DNA from: Marinobacter vinifirmus
Lineage (GTDB): Bacteria > Pseudomonadota > Gammaproteobacteria > Pseudomonadales > Oleiphilaceae
Direction of reading: 5' to 3'
DNA: 64,000 nucleotides
NCBI RefSeq assembly: GCF_002258215.1
Contig: NZ_NEFY01000005.1
Span: forward strand, 186,001 to 250,000
Shown one piece after another: positions 43,556 through 52,657 of the stretch (positions are counted from its first letter, which is position 1; every line of letters begins with the position of its first letter). The notes beneath the pieces were generated by a model, which saw only the letters and a program-made list of their open reading frames with translations, was not told the DNA's origin and searched no databases. The translations under genes and the position numbers were made by a program.

Positions 43556-44583
43556 CAGCAAGTATGTCCCTGAGCCGGCGGGGCCAGTGTGGCCAGGCAC
43601 AGCACCGGCAGCTCTCCGGTCAGCCGGGCCCAGAGCAGCGGCAGGGCGTCCGGATTGATGGCCGGCCTGTCCAGCCGGCCGCTGGGGATCGGGGCTAAGC
43701 CCTGATCCGAGAGGTTCGCCAGGGTAAAGGTAAACGGGTGCGCGCCGGGAATGCCCAGGCGGATGTCGGTGGCGATAATCTGTTGGCCGGCCTGCTCATA
43801 ATGCAGGAAGCCCCGGGTGAACCACTCAAGGCGCCGGGCTTCCGGCAGGTCAGCTACCCGGGCCCGGAGCACCGGATTGCGGGAGAAGTACTCCAGTGAC
43901 AGTTCCGGCGTGCGATCCAGAAAACCGGTAACAATCTCCACCCGGGTGTCGTCGGTGATGGCCGTGGCTCGCCATAACAGGGTATTGAACGGCATGGGTT
44001 GTACCATCAGGGCCGGCTGTTCCAGCCCGGCCCGGGCCAGTGCCGGTTGCACCCTGTCGGTGATGATTTGCTGTGCCACCAGCGTCCAGCCCAGATACAG
44101 GGTGGATAGCCCCAGTGCCAGGCTCAGCGCCGTGCGGGCCGGGGGGCGCACCAGAAACGCCAGGCAGCCGGCCAGCAGCGGCAGGGTGTAGAGCGGGTCA
44201 ATAATGAAAATGCTGTTGATGGCCACCGGTGTGCCGAACGGCCAGAACAACTGGGTGCCGTAGGTGGTGAACGCGTCCAGCAGGGGGTGGGTGATCAGGA
44301 TAAGCGCTACCAGCGCCAGCCATCGCCGGTAGCTGATAACCGGCTTCCAGCGCCACAGGCCCCAGGCGATCAGCAGCGACAGGGGCGCAAGAATCAGCAG
44401 GGAATGGCTGAAACCCCGGTGCTGGGTAAAGTTGGCGACCGCGGTGCCATAGTCGATGACTACGTCGAGGTCCGGCAGGGTGCCCAGCAAGGCGCCGGTC
44501 AGCAGTGCCGAACGCCCCAGGGTTTTGCCGGCCACGGCTCCGGCCAGGGTGGCGCCAAGGGTGGCCTGGGTAATGGAGTCCAT
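43555..44583 (-). CDS. YdjM-type inner-membrane metal-dependent hydrolase (DUF457)
   Basis: A 342-residue membrane protein with the YdjM/DUF457 N-terminus MDSITQATLGATLAGAVAGK and the conserved metal-ligand candidates DLDVVIDYG (near 39-47) and HRGFSHSLL (near 56-64). Another His pair, THPLLDAFTTYG, follows near 99. About five hydrophobic segments, then a soluble C-terminal half of about 170 residues. Function is unproven in all members known to me; E. coli YdjM is LexA-controlled, but no LexA box is seen here. It lies 3 bp after the lytic transglycosylase gene and overlaps rsuA. Confidence 0.85.
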   Translation of the reverse strand: MDSITQATLGATLAGAVAGKTLGRSALLTGALLGTLPDLDVVIDYGTAVANFTQHRGFSHSLLILAPLSLLIAWGLWRWKPVISYRRWLALVALILITHPLLDAFTTYGTQLFWPFGTPVAINSIFIIDPLYTLPLLAGCLAFLVRPPARTALSLALGLSTLYLGWTLVAQQIITDRVQPALARAGLEQPALMVQPMPFNTLLWRATAITDDTRVEIVTGFLDRTPELSLEYFSRNPVLRARVADLPEARRLEWFTRGFLHYEQAGQQIIATDIRLGIPGAHPFTFTLANLSDQGLAPIPSGRLDRPAINPDALPLLWARLTGELPVLCLATLAPPAQGHTC

Positions 44584-44586
44584 GGT

Positions 44587-45828
44587 TCAGCTACCGGCCT
44601 GGATATCCAGCGCCTGCAGCAGTTGCCCGGACGGAAAGCCGTCGGCAATCAGGCCTTCGGCTTTCTGGTACTGGCGGATGGCCTTGCGGGTGTTGGAACC
44701 CAGAATGCCGTCAGGCTCGCCACTGCTGTAGCCCTTCGCGCTCAGGGTTTCCTGGAGCTGCATGATCTGGTCCCGGGACAAGGCAGGCTGGTCTTCCGGT
44801 GGCGGGTTCTGCAGGCCGCCGGCACCGGCCACCCGGTCGGCCAGGTGGCCAACGGCGATGGCGTAGAACTCCGAGCGGTTCCAGCCCATGATGACCCGGA
44901 AGTTGCTGTAAGCCAGGAAGGCCGGGCCCTGGTGGCCGCTGGGCACCACCAGTGCGGCTTCAATGGGCTCCCGGGCCAGGGCGTTGCCGAAGGCATCGGT
45001 AATGCCCAGTTTCCGCCACTCGGCCAGGGGCAGCCGGCGCCCATCGGCCTGGCTGAAGTCAAAGTTTTCGGGCAGTAACACTTCCCGGCCCCAGCGGTAG
45101 TCGCCGTCCCAGCCCATGGATTCCAGGAACTTGCCGGCCGACATCATGGCATCGGGCAGGCTGTTCCACAGGTCCCGGCGGCCATCGCCATCGGCGTCTA
45201 CGGCGTGTTTCAGGAAAACCGTGGGCATGAACTGGACGTGCCCCATGGCGCCGGCCCAGGAGCCTTCCATCTGCTCCGCCGGAATGGCGCCCTCGTCGAT
45301 AATGCGCAGGGCGGCAATCAGCTGTTCGGTGAAGAAGGTCGTGCGGCGCGGGTCACAGGCCAGGGTGGTCAGGGCACTGGGCACCTGCATCTTGCCGAAG
45401 TAGCTGCCGTAGTTGGTTTCCAGGCCCCAGAACGCCACCAGGTAGGGGGCAGGCACACCGGTTTCCCGGGTCACCCGGGCCAGCAGGTCCTTGTGCTCGG
45501 CCAGCATTTCCCGGCCCTTGCTGATCCGGCTTTCGTTAACCCGGCGGTTCAGGTAGTCGGCAAAGGTGGTGGTGAACTCCGGTTGCCGGCGGTCCAGTTC
45601 GATTACCCGTTCCAGGTAGCTGACATCGGCCATCACCCGGCTGGCGGTGTCGGCACTGACACCGGCCTGGACCGCTTTGTCTTGCAGGCCTGCCTTGCAC
45701 TCTGCAAAGGCGGCGTCGGTCATGGTGGGTAGTTCTGCCATCGAAGCCTGGCTGGTAAAGAGCAGGGCTGGCAGGAAAAGGGCAGTCAGGGCGTGACGTA
45801 CTGGCCCCGGCATCGGCTGATTGGCCAC
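44587..45828 (-). CDS. lytic murein transglycosylase, MltB family
   Basis: A 413-residue periplasmic enzyme that cleaves the MurNAc-GlcNAc bond to leave 1,6-anhydro ends. Signal peptide at residues 7-31 (PVRHALTALFLPALLFTSQASMA); no lipobox Cys, so it is soluble. The MltB-type catalytic domain has Glu137 in FWGLETNYGSYFG, and the C-terminal 60 residues are a peptidoglycan-binding domain (LQETLSAKGYSSGEPDGILG). A GTG start was chosen since GAGG lies 7 bases upstream; the downstream ATG leaves the signal peptide intact too. First gene of a run with the YdjM-type gene and rsuA. Confidence 0.88.
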   Translation of the reverse strand: MANQPMPGPVRHALTALFLPALLFTSQASMAELPTMTDAAFAECKAGLQDKAVQAGVSADTASRVMADVSYLERVIELDRRQPEFTTTFADYLNRRVNESRISKGREMLAEHKDLLARVTRETGVPAPYLVAFWGLETNYGSYFGKMQVPSALTTLACDPRRTTFFTEQLIAALRIIDEGAIPAEQMEGSWAGAMGHVQFMPTVFLKHAVDADGDGRRDLWNSLPDAMMSAGKFLESMGWDGDYRWGREVLLPENFDFSQADGRRLPLAEWRKLGITDAFGNALAREPIEAALVVPSGHQGPAFLAYSNFRVIMGWNRSEFYAIAVGHLADRVAGAGGLQNPPPEDQPALSRDQIMQLQETLSAKGYSSGEPDGILGSNTRKAIRQYQKAEGLIADGFPSGQLLQALDIQAGS

Positions 45829-45927
45829 AGTAAAACCTCGCAAGATGAATGGGCGGGTATGAATGCCATGTTAGCGCGTTTTTACGGTTCGGAAATACCG
45901 CTGAACCGGCCCGGGAGTGACAATTCT

Positions 45928-47244
45928 TTAATCCCGGAGTTCCGGTACCCGTTCTACCAGTCGCTCACGGGGGAAGTGGCAGATGAATTCGCTGCCTTCG
46001 CCGGGTTTGCTGCGGATTTCCAGGTTGCCATCGTGGTTGATCAGCACGTGTTTGACGATGGCCAGTCCCAGACCGGTGCCACCGGTGTCTTTATGCCGGC
46101 TTGGGTCGGCGCGGTAGAAGCGCTCGGTCAGGCGGGGAATGTGAACCGGGTCGATGCCGATACCGCTGTCTTTGACGGACAGATGGGCGCCGTCGCGGTT
46201 GGCCGTCCAGGATACGGTCACTTCGCCTTCCGCCGGCGTGTACTTCACTGCGTTGAACACCAGGTTGGAGAAGGCGCTGCGCAGCTGGCTTTCATCGCCC
46301 TGCAGTAGCCGGTGGTCGGAAATATTGACGGTAATGCGGTGCTGTTTGCTGCCGCTCAGGGCCTGGGCGTCGTGACAGATCTGGTTCAGCAGGGCATCCA
46401 TGTCGGCAAGGGTGTCATCTACCGTGTGTTCACCGGTTTCAATACGCGACAGCAGGATCAGGTCGGTAATCAGTGCTTCCATCCGGGATGACTGGGCGGC
46501 CATGGTGTTGATGGCCCGGCGCCACTTGGGTGGCAGTTCGTCGGCATGGTCAACGAGGGTTTCGAGGTAGCCGCTGATTACCGTGAGCGGGGTCCGCATT
46601 TCATGGGAAACGTTGCCCACGAAGTCCCGGCGCATCTGTTCCAGCTGGTACAGCCGGGTAACGTCCTTGGCCACGATCAGGCGGTCGTCGTCGCCGAACA
46701 GGCTGATCTGGATTTGCAGGTGGAGATGGGGCTTGGCCGGGGAGTTCAGTTCCAGCGGTTCCCGGTAGTCCCGGGAGTCGAAGTAGGCCTTGAAGGCCGG
46801 GTTTCGGATTAGGTTGTGGATGTACTGGCCCCGGTCGGTACTGCGCCGGAACCCCAGCAGGTGTTCGGCAGAGCCGTTCCACCATTCCATGGTGCCCCGG
46901 GCGTCGGTCATGATCACACCGTCGCGCATGGCATTGGTGGATTCCTGAACCCGGTTGATGCGGGCCCGGAGGCGGTCCTGTGTACGCAGGTGGCTCTGGT
47001 GCAGCTTGTTCAGGCCATCAAAGATGCTGCCCCACATGCCGATACTCTGGGGCGCTTCTTCGCTGGCGTCCGGGTTGTCCAGCCACTGGTACAGGCGGCG
47101 GGCCTGGATCAGGGTCCACCAGAGGTAACCCACCAGGCCAACCAGCAGGCCGTATACCGGTTCACCAAAATACAGGCCAACCAGCGTGGTGCTGGCCAGG
47201 ATGGCCAGGATCAGGCGCAGATATCGTGACCACTTGTGTTGCAT
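45928..47244 (-). CDS. phoR: phosphate-regulon sensor kinase PhoR
   Basis: A 438-residue membrane histidine kinase. Two membrane helices lie at residues 10-45, then a charged linker, a PAS domain (about 98-205), the H-box with phospho-accepting His214 in NVSHEMRTPLTVISGY, and the HATPase domain with N-box NLVFNAVKYTP and G-boxes DSGIGID and GTGLGLAIVKH. Short periplasmic loop, as in E. coli PhoR, so the signal comes from Pst-PhoU rather than direct sensing. It lies 50 bp downstream of phoB on the same strand. Confidence 0.94.
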   Translation of the reverse strand: MQHKWSRYLRLILAILASTTLVGLYFGEPVYGLLVGLVGYLWWTLIQARRLYQWLDNPDASEEAPQSIGMWGSIFDGLNKLHQSHLRTQDRLRARINRVQESTNAMRDGVIMTDARGTMEWWNGSAEHLLGFRRSTDRGQYIHNLIRNPAFKAYFDSRDYREPLELNSPAKPHLHLQIQISLFGDDDRLIVAKDVTRLYQLEQMRRDFVGNVSHEMRTPLTVISGYLETLVDHADELPPKWRRAINTMAAQSSRMEALITDLILLSRIETGEHTVDDTLADMDALLNQICHDAQALSGSKQHRITVNISDHRLLQGDESQLRSAFSNLVFNAVKYTPAEGEVTVSWTANRDGAHLSVKDSGIGIDPVHIPRLTERFYRADPSRHKDTGGTGLGLAIVKHVLINHDGNLEIRSKPGEGSEFICHFPRERLVERVPELRD

Positions 47245-47294
47245 CGGGCGCAGCCTTGTTCTGTGTTCTGGTATCAGGCCAGGGGCCGAAGCGG

Positions 47295-47987
47295 TTATGC
47301 GACCCTGGTGGAGAACCTGTAGCCGGTGCCCCGGACGGTCTGGACCAGGTGGTCGTAGCGGTCGCCAAGGGCCTTGCGCAGGCGCCGGATATGTACGTCT
47401 ACCGTACGCTCTTCAACATAGACATTGCCACCCCAGACCTGGTCCAGCAACTGCGACCGGGTATAGACCCGTTCCTGGTGGGTCATGAAAAACTGCAGCA
47501 ACCGGTACTCGGTGGGGCCCATGGTCAGGGCACCTTCCGGAGTGGTTACCCGGTGGCCGACCGGGTCCAGGGTCAGCCCGTCCACTTCGATCGGGCTGTC
47601 GACACCGGCCGGCGTTGTCCGGCGCAGTACCGCTTTCAGCCGGGCAACCAGTTCCCGCGGGCTGAAGGGCTTGGTGATGTAATCATCGGCACCAACTTCC
47701 AGGCCCTGGATCTTGTTGTCTTCCTCAACCTTGGCGGTCAGCATGATAATCGGGATGTCGGCGGTTGCCTCTTCCTTTTTCAGCCGCCGTGCCAGCTCGA
47801 CACCACTGGTGCCCGGGAGCATCCAGTCCAGCAGGATCAGGTCTGGCTGCCGGTCAACAACCAGGGCGTGGGCCTGGCGGGCATCCTCTGCCTCGAGGTA
47901 GTCGTAATCAGCCATTTCGAGGGCCACGGCGATCATTTCGCGGATGGCTGGCTCGTCATCGACGATCAGGACAGTTTTTCCATTCAT
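47295..47987 (-). CDS. phoB: phosphate-regulon response regulator PhoB
   Basis: A 230-residue OmpR-type regulator. Receiver: acidic pair DDE (10-12), phosphorylated Asp54 in LLDWMLPG, Lys in [10 protein letters not shown] (near 104). The winged helix follows, with [13 protein letters not shown] and [16 protein letters not shown], the PhoB DNA-recognition helix. It activates promoters with Pho boxes, here pstS and phoB itself. The ATG at 47987 was preferred; an in-frame TTG nine bases upstream lacks a ribosome site. Confidence 0.95.
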   Translation of the reverse strand: MNGKTVLIVDDEPAIREMIAVALEMADYDYLEAEDARQAHALVVDRQPDLILLDWMLPGTSGVELARRLKKEEATADIPIIMLTAKVEEDNKIQGLEVGADDYITKPFSPRELVARLKAVLRRTTPAGVDSPIEVDGLTLDPVGHRVTTPEGALTMGPTEYRLLQFFMTHQERVYTRSQLLDQVWGGNVYVEERTVDVHIRRLRKALGDRYDHLVQTVRGTGYRFSTRVA

Positions 47988-48051
47988 GTGCTTCAACCTG
48001 TGTCAGAACCCCGGGAGCAGGATTTGCGCTCCCCAGTAATGTTGCTGGCTC

Positions 48052-48085
48052 ATTACAACGCGTCTTTGTTACAAGTATATGACAC
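48052..48085 (-). promoter_or_regulatory. Pho box and -10 of phoB
   Basis: On the minus strand GTGTCAT-ATAC-TTGTAAC (48085-48068) is a strong match to the PhoB repeat pair. Ten bases further TGTAAT (48057-48052) sits as the -10. The spacing is identical to that before pstS, pointing to autoregulation. Confidence 0.8.
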
Positions 48086-48121
48086 GATTGAGCTAGCGGC
48101 GGTTCCGTGCCTGCTGGCAAC

Positions 48122-49006
48122 TCAGAGAAGCTGGTCGATCACCAGCCCGGAAAATACCGCAAACCCGGCCCAGTTGTTGTTCAGGAAGGCCTTGAAACAA
48201 CCTTCCCGGGCACGGTCGCGGGCCAGGTACTGGTGATAGGCAAACAGGCCTGCCATTACCGCCACGCCCAGATACCAGAACGCGCCCAGTTCTGCCTGGC
48301 CTCCTACAATTACCAGGATCAGCACCACCAGCGCCTGCAGTATGCCGATGATCGCCCGGTCGGCTTCGCCGAACAGGATGGCGGTGGATTTAATACCGAT
48401 TTTCAGGTCGTCATCCCGGTCTACCATGGCATAGAGCGTATCGTAGGCCACGGTCCACAACACGTTGGCGGTGAACAGCAGCCAGGTAAGCTGGCTCAGC
48501 TCGTTGGCCTGGGCGGCCCAGGCCATGGGGATGGCCCAGGAGAACGCGGCCCCCAGAAACAGCTGGGGCAGGTGGGTGTAGCGCTTCATGAACGGGTAGA
48601 TAAACGCCAGCAGGGCGCCGCCGAAGGACAGGTACAGGGTCAGCCGGTTGGTGAACAGCACTACCATCAGGAAGGAAACCAGGCACAGGCCCAGAAACAG
48701 GACAACGGCTTCCCAGGACTGGATGCGGCCGGTGGTCAGGGGGCGGTCCTGGGTGCGTTTTACGTGGCGATCCCAGTCCCGGTCGGCAAAGTCGTTGATG
48801 GCGCAGCCGGCGGCCCGCATAAAGAACACGCCCAGGGTGAAGATAATGACGTTGGCAATAGACGGGCTGCCGTCGCCGGCCAGCCAGAGTGCCCAGTAGG
48901 TGGGCCAGAGCAGCAGCAGGCTGCCGATAGGCCGGTCAATGCGAAGCAGGCGGGCGTAGTCGGCCAGGCGTGCCTGGACAGGGTCTGGCAGGGCATTCTG
49001 CAACAT
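48122..49006 (-). CDS. ubiA: 4-hydroxybenzoate octaprenyltransferase UbiA
   Basis: Membrane enzyme that joins the polyprenyl chain to 4-hydroxybenzoate, the committed step of ubiquinone synthesis. The 294-residue length is standard. Two Mg-diphosphate Asp motifs are seen: [19 protein letters not shown] (near 72-90) and [20 protein letters not shown] (near 191-210). About eight hydrophobic segments. It is 77 bp downstream of ubiC, which makes its substrate, so the two are probably co-transcribed in the order ubiC-ubiA. Confidence 0.95.
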   Translation of the reverse strand: MLQNALPDPVQARLADYARLLRIDRPIGSLLLLWPTYWALWLAGDGSPSIANVIIFTLGVFFMRAAGCAINDFADRDWDRHVKRTQDRPLTTGRIQSWEAVVLFLGLCLVSFLMVVLFTNRLTLYLSFGGALLAFIYPFMKRYTHLPQLFLGAAFSWAIPMAWAAQANELSQLTWLLFTANVLWTVAYDTLYAMVDRDDDLKIGIKSTAILFGEADRAIIGILQALVVLILVIVGGQAELGAFWYLGVAVMAGLFAYHQYLARDRAREGCFKAFLNNNWAGFAVFSGLVIDQLL

Positions 49007-49083
49007 GGTGCGCTCTTCCGTGGGTCAGGTGCGTGGCAAACACCGGATTATAGCCAGCCAGGGCTTGGGGGTTAAACCGAAGC

Positions 49084-49635
49084 TTACCGGTACAGCACCG
49101 GCAACAGGTATTCGCCCACCATCAGGGCGTTGTTGCCGTGGTGGAACAGGGAACGCCGGGCCAGCCGGGGCTGAAGCGGATGATCGGGCAGGCACAGGCC
49201 GGTTTCCAGCGGCCCCCGTGACCAGTCCGGGCTGCTGAACAGAAAGGCACCCAGGGGCTTGTTGCCCAGGTGGCGCAGTTGCCTGCCCTTGCCTTCAAAA
49301 CACTGGTGGGGGATGACCGTGCGGGCCAGGACCCAGGGCTGGCCATCGCCGCACAGGCGGACTTCGCGGATCCAGGCCTGTTGTCGGGGCTGCAGCCCGA
49401 GCCGGCGAACCTCTTCCGGGAACGGCGTGGCGTAGCCTTCGCGCGCGACTTCCACATGGAAGCTCTCGAGGCACCGGTGCTTCAGGGCCTGGGTGAAAGA
49501 CCCTTCCACCTGCAGCCAGTAGCGGGCCGGGCCGTGAACCTCCGGGTTGCGCAGCCCGGCCGCAGCCAGCAACCGGTACCAGCGGGTAGGCGGGATCTTC
49601 AGGCTGTTTTCCCGGTCAGAGTCCTTTGACAGCAT
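49084..49635 (-). CDS. ubiC: chorismate lyase UbiC
   Basis: Converts chorismate to 4-hydroxybenzoate and pyruvate, feeding UbiA. A 183-residue protein with the family features WYRLLAAAGLRNP early, VEGSFTQALKHRC and the conserved REVRLCGDGQPWVLARTVIP (near 95-114, Arg contacting the product) and LGAFLFS. Length compares with 165 in E. coli and about 185 in pseudomonads. The start at 49635 overlaps the last 20 bp of hpt; no better start is seen. Confidence 0.88.
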   Translation of the reverse strand: MLSKDSDRENSLKIPPTRWYRLLAAAGLRNPEVHGPARYWLQVEGSFTQALKHRCLESFHVEVAREGYATPFPEEVRRLGLQPRQQAWIREVRLCGDGQPWVLARTVIPHQCFEGKGRQLRHLGNKPLGAFLFSSPDWSRGPLETGLCLPDHPLQPRLARRSLFHHGNNALMVGEYLLPVLYR

Positions 49636-50173
49636 AGATGCCGGGGGCGTTACGCCAGTAACCTTTGTAGTCCATGCCGTAGCCGAACAGGAAGCGGTCT
49701 TCAACGTAGAGGCCTGTGAAGTCGGCTTTCAGGCCCGGACGGGCCTTGCGTTCGTGAATCTTGTCGACCAGTACCGCGGTCAGCACTTCCCGGGCGCCGT
49801 GGGCCAGGCAGTAGTCAGCGATGGCGCACAGGGTGGTGCCTTCATCCAGGATGTCGTCGACAATCAGCACCGTGCGGTCTTTCATGTCGGATTCCGGCTG
49901 GAGTTTCCACTCGAGGATGCCGCCGGTGGTTTCCTGGCGGTAGCGGGTGGCGTGCAGGTATTCCGCCTGCACCGGGAATTTGAGGCGGGGCAACAGCTGG
50001 CCGGTTGTGATCAGGCCACCGTTCATAACGCAGAACAACAGCGGGTTACTGTCTTTCAGGCGATCGGTGATGGCCGAGGCCATGGTGTCGATGGCGGCAC
50101 TTACCTGTTGTTCGTCTACCAGGCAGTCGGCTTCAGCCATGACCTGGTTCATTTCGGCGACGGTATCGGTCAT
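49616..50173 (-). CDS. hpt: hypoxanthine-guanine phosphoribosyltransferase
   Basis: Purine-salvage enzyme of 185 residues, type I phosphoribosyltransferase. The PRPP loop is VLIVDDILDEGTTL (near 100-113), with FCVMNGGLITTGQLLPRL early and the VEDRFLFGYGMDYKGYWRN block late, which marks hypoxanthine/guanine rather than adenine specificity. Start at ATG 50173; the reading frame continues upstream by 330 codons over the opposite-strand rubredoxin reductase, an artefact. Divergent from rubA, which starts 190 bp away. Confidence 0.92.
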   Translation of the reverse strand: MTDTVAEMNQVMAEADCLVDEQQVSAAIDTMASAITDRLKDSNPLLFCVMNGGLITTGQLLPRLKFPVQAEYLHATRYRQETTGGILEWKLQPESDMKDRTVLIVDDILDEGTTLCAIADYCLAHGAREVLTAVLVDKIHERKARPGLKADFTGLYVEDRFLFGYGMDYKGYWRNAPGIYAVKGL

Positions 50174-50364
50174 AACGGTCGGTCCTGTCGTAAAACCGGC
50201 GATTATACCGAACCGGTTGCCCTGAAGGGAGGGGCAGATGGTGGACGGACTATCTGTAATCATGCCTATTGGCACAAAACCCGGGCAACCGGCGTCTCGC
50301 GTGGCATTGGTCACAGACCGGGTGGAGGGTATTATGGCGCACGGAATTTTAACGGAGAGCAAGT

Positions 50365-50532
50365 ATGAAGAAGTGGCAGTGTGTAGTGTGTGGCCTGATT
50401 TACGACGAAGCCGAAGGCTGGCCGGAAGACGGCATCGAGCCGGGCACAAAGTGGGAAGATGTGCCGGATGACTGGGTATGCCCGGACTGTGGCGTGGGCA
50501 AGGAAGACTTCGAGATGATCGAAATCGGCTGA
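50365..50532 (+). CDS. rubA: rubredoxin
   Basis: A 55-residue iron protein that carries single electrons at the four-Cys site: C6-VV-C9 and C39-PD-C42, with the aromatic core residues Trp4, Tyr13, Trp30 and Trp37 and the loop [13 protein letters not shown] in the usual order. ACGGAGAGC precedes the ATG as ribosome site. The reductase gene follows 16 bp downstream. In alkane-degrading bacteria such pairs supply electrons to AlkB-type hydroxylases; no hydroxylase is in the window, so this may be a general or AlkB-linked copy. Confidence 0.96.
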   Translation: MKKWQCVVCGLIYDEAEGWPEDGIEPGTKWEDVPDDWVCPDCGVGKEDFEMIEIG

Positions 50533-50548
50533 TTAACGGAGCAGGACT

Positions 50549-51706
50549 ATGACCGACCAGGCACCGATTGTAATAGTAGGCACCGGATTGTCCGGATACT
50601 CGCTGGTGCGGGAACTGCGCAAGCTGGATAAAACCACTCCGGTGGTGATGGTAACCGCAGACGACGGCGTGAATTACTCCAAGCCGATGCTGTCCACCGG
50701 CTTTACCAAGGGTAAGGATGCCAAAGGGCTGGCCCAGGGCGTCACCGAGGCAATGGCCGAACAGCTGTCGGTGGACATTCGCACCTACAGCACCGTTACC
50801 GGTATTGATACCGGTGCCCGCGAGTTGGTGCTGGGCGACGAGCGGCTGGCCTACAGCAAACTGGTGCTGGCCTGGGGCGCGGATGTGATCCGCCTGGGCC
50901 TGGACGGTGATGGCCTGGACCGGGTCTATTCGATCAACGACCTGCTGGATTACCGGGCGTTCCGCAAGGCCCTGGAAGGTGGCAAGCGGGTGGCCATCAT
51001 GGGTGCGGGGCTGATCGGCTGTGAATTTGCCAACGACCTGCGCAACGGCGGTTATGAGGTGGATGTGATTGCCCCGGATGCCGCCGTTATGCCCAGTTTG
51101 CTGCCGGAGGCGGCCGCCAACGCCGTGCAGCAGGAGTTGCAGGCCCTGGGTGTGAACTTCCACCTGGGCACGGTGGTACAGCGGGTGGATCGCGACGGGC
51201 AGGGCGTAAAGCTTGCGCTGGCCAACGGCGACACCCTGGCGGCAGACCTGGTGGTTTCTGCGGTCGGTCTGCGGCCACGCACCGAGCTGGCCCGGGCTGC
51301 GGGCATTGAAGCCGGTCGCGGCATTGTGGTTAACCGGGCCCTGGAGACGTCTGCACCGGATGTCTATGCCCTGGGTGACTGCGCCGAGGTAGACGGCCAG
51401 GTGCTGCTGTATGTATTGCCGTTGATGGCCTGTGCCCGCGCCCTGGCGAAAACCCTTACGGGTGAACGCACCCAGGTGAGCTACGGTGCCATGCCGGTGA
51501 TGATCAAAACCCCTTGTTGTCCCACCGCGGTGTGCCCGCCACCGGCTGGTGCCGAAGGCGAATGGGACATCGAGCAGGAGGGGTCAGACGTAAAAGCCCG
51601 CTTCCTGTCGCCGGCAGGCGAGGTGCTCGGCTTTGCAGTGACCGGCCGGTTTGCCGTGGAAAAACAGGCGTTGTCGCGGGAAGTGCCGCCCATCCACAGT
51701 GACTGA
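50549..51706 (+). CDS. rubB: rubredoxin-NAD(+) reductase
   Basis: A 385-residue FAD protein that moves electrons from NADH to rubredoxin. The N-terminal FAD motif is VGTGLSGYSLVREL (near 10-23), the NAD motif AIMGAGLIGCEFANDL (near 149-164), and the second FAD motif VYALGDCAEVDG (near 271-282). A short C-terminal rubredoxin-binding domain follows, typical of the Pseudomonas/Acinetobacter RubB branch. Ribosome site GGAGCAGG. It forms a two-gene operon with rubA. Confidence 0.94.
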   Translation: MTDQAPIVIVGTGLSGYSLVRELRKLDKTTPVVMVTADDGVNYSKPMLSTGFTKGKDAKGLAQGVTEAMAEQLSVDIRTYSTVTGIDTGARELVLGDERLAYSKLVLAWGADVIRLGLDGDGLDRVYSINDLLDYRAFRKALEGGKRVAIMGAGLIGCEFANDLRNGGYEVDVIAPDAAVMPSLLPEAAANAVQQELQALGVNFHLGTVVQRVDRDGQGVKLALANGDTLAADLVVSAVGLRPRTELARAAGIEAGRGIVVNRALETSAPDVYALGDCAEVDGQVLLYVLPLMACARALAKTLTGERTQVSYGAMPVMIKTPCCPTAVCPPPAGAEGEWDIEQEGSDVKARFLSPAGEVLGFAVTGRFAVEKQALSREVPPIHSD

Positions 51707-51796
51707 GCGTTGCGAAATTGTTTCACCTGAGGTAGAAATTCTTTCGTAAGCTAAGGAGCTGGTCGCTGGCTCCTGACCAAAACAACAGGAGCATGC

Positions 51797-52657
51797 ATGC
51801 TGGAAATAACCCGGAAGCTGATTGATTTGCTGGATTTGTCGCCCATCGGAGATGACCATTTTCAGGGTGACAGTGAGGATCTCGGCTTTCCCCATGTGTT
51901 TGGCGGCCAGGTACTTGGGCAGGCGTTGATGGCGGCCAGCCGTACCGTTGAAGGCCGGTTGTGCCATTCATTGCACGCCTACTTCCTGCGCCCCGGCAAC
52001 CACAGCATGCCGATTGATTACGAGGTTCAGCGGGTTCGCGATGGCGGCACGTTTTCGGTGCGCCGGGTCATTGCCCGCCAGGACGGCAAGGAGATCCTGA
52101 CCGGTTCCATGTCATTCCAGGTGGCCGAGGAAGGGCTCAGCCACCAGTTCCCGATGCCGGAAGCGCCAGAGCCGGAAACCCTGAAATCCGAACAGGAACT
52201 GGGGCAGTTGCTGGTGGACCAGGTGCCGGAGAAGCTTCGGGACGTGCTCACCCGGGACCGGCCCATCGAGATCCGCCCGGTGAACCCCGGCAACCCGCTC
52301 AAACCGGAGAAACAGCCGCCCTACTGCCAGAACTGGTTCCGGGCCCTGGGGCCACTGCCGGATGATCCGGTCTTGCACCGCTGCCTGCTGACCTACGCGT
52401 CGGATTTCTCGTTCCTCGGCACCTCCATGGCACCCCACGGCCGCACGTTCATGAACCGGAACATGCAGGTAGCCAGCCTGGACCATGCCATCTGGTTTCA
52501 CCGGGACTTCCGAATGGACGAATGGCTGCTGTACGACAAGGACAGCCCCAGTGCCTCCGGCGGTCGTGGTTTCAATCGGGGTAATTTCTTCACCCGGGAT
52601 GGCGTGCTGGTGGCTTCGACCACTCAGGAAGCGTTGATCCGGGAACGGCAGGGCTGA
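51797..52657 (+). CDS. tesB: acyl-CoA thioesterase II, TesB
   Basis: Double-hotdog acyl-CoA thioesterase, 286 residues as in E. coli TesB (286). Blocks: VFGGQVLGQALMAASRTV (near 34-51), LHAYFLRPG, SFSVRRVIARQDGKEI-type strand, and the second hotdog with YASDFSFLGTSM and ASLDHAIWFHRDFRMDEWLLYD (in pieces). It hydrolyses medium- and long-chain acyl-CoA in the cytoplasm. AGGAG lies 10 bases before the ATG. Its last 34 bp overlap the convergent EAL gene. Confidence 0.93.
   Translation: MLEITRKLIDLLDLSPIGDDHFQGDSEDLGFPHVFGGQVLGQALMAASRTVEGRLCHSLHAYFLRPGNHSMPIDYEVQRVRDGGTFSVRRVIARQDGKEILTGSMSFQVAEEGLSHQFPMPEAPEPETLKSEQELGQLLVDQVPEKLRDVLTRDRPIEIRPVNPGNPLKPEKQPPYCQNWFRALGPLPDDPVLHRCLLTYASDFSFLGTSMAPHGRTFMNRNMQVASLDHAIWFHRDFRMDEWLLYDKDSPSASGGRGFNRGNFFTRDGVLVASTTQEALIRERQG

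Noticed and set aside
49616..51163. 515-codon frame including hpt
   Set aside because: The phosphoribosyltransferase fold starts at 50173; the rest is antisense to rubA and rubB.
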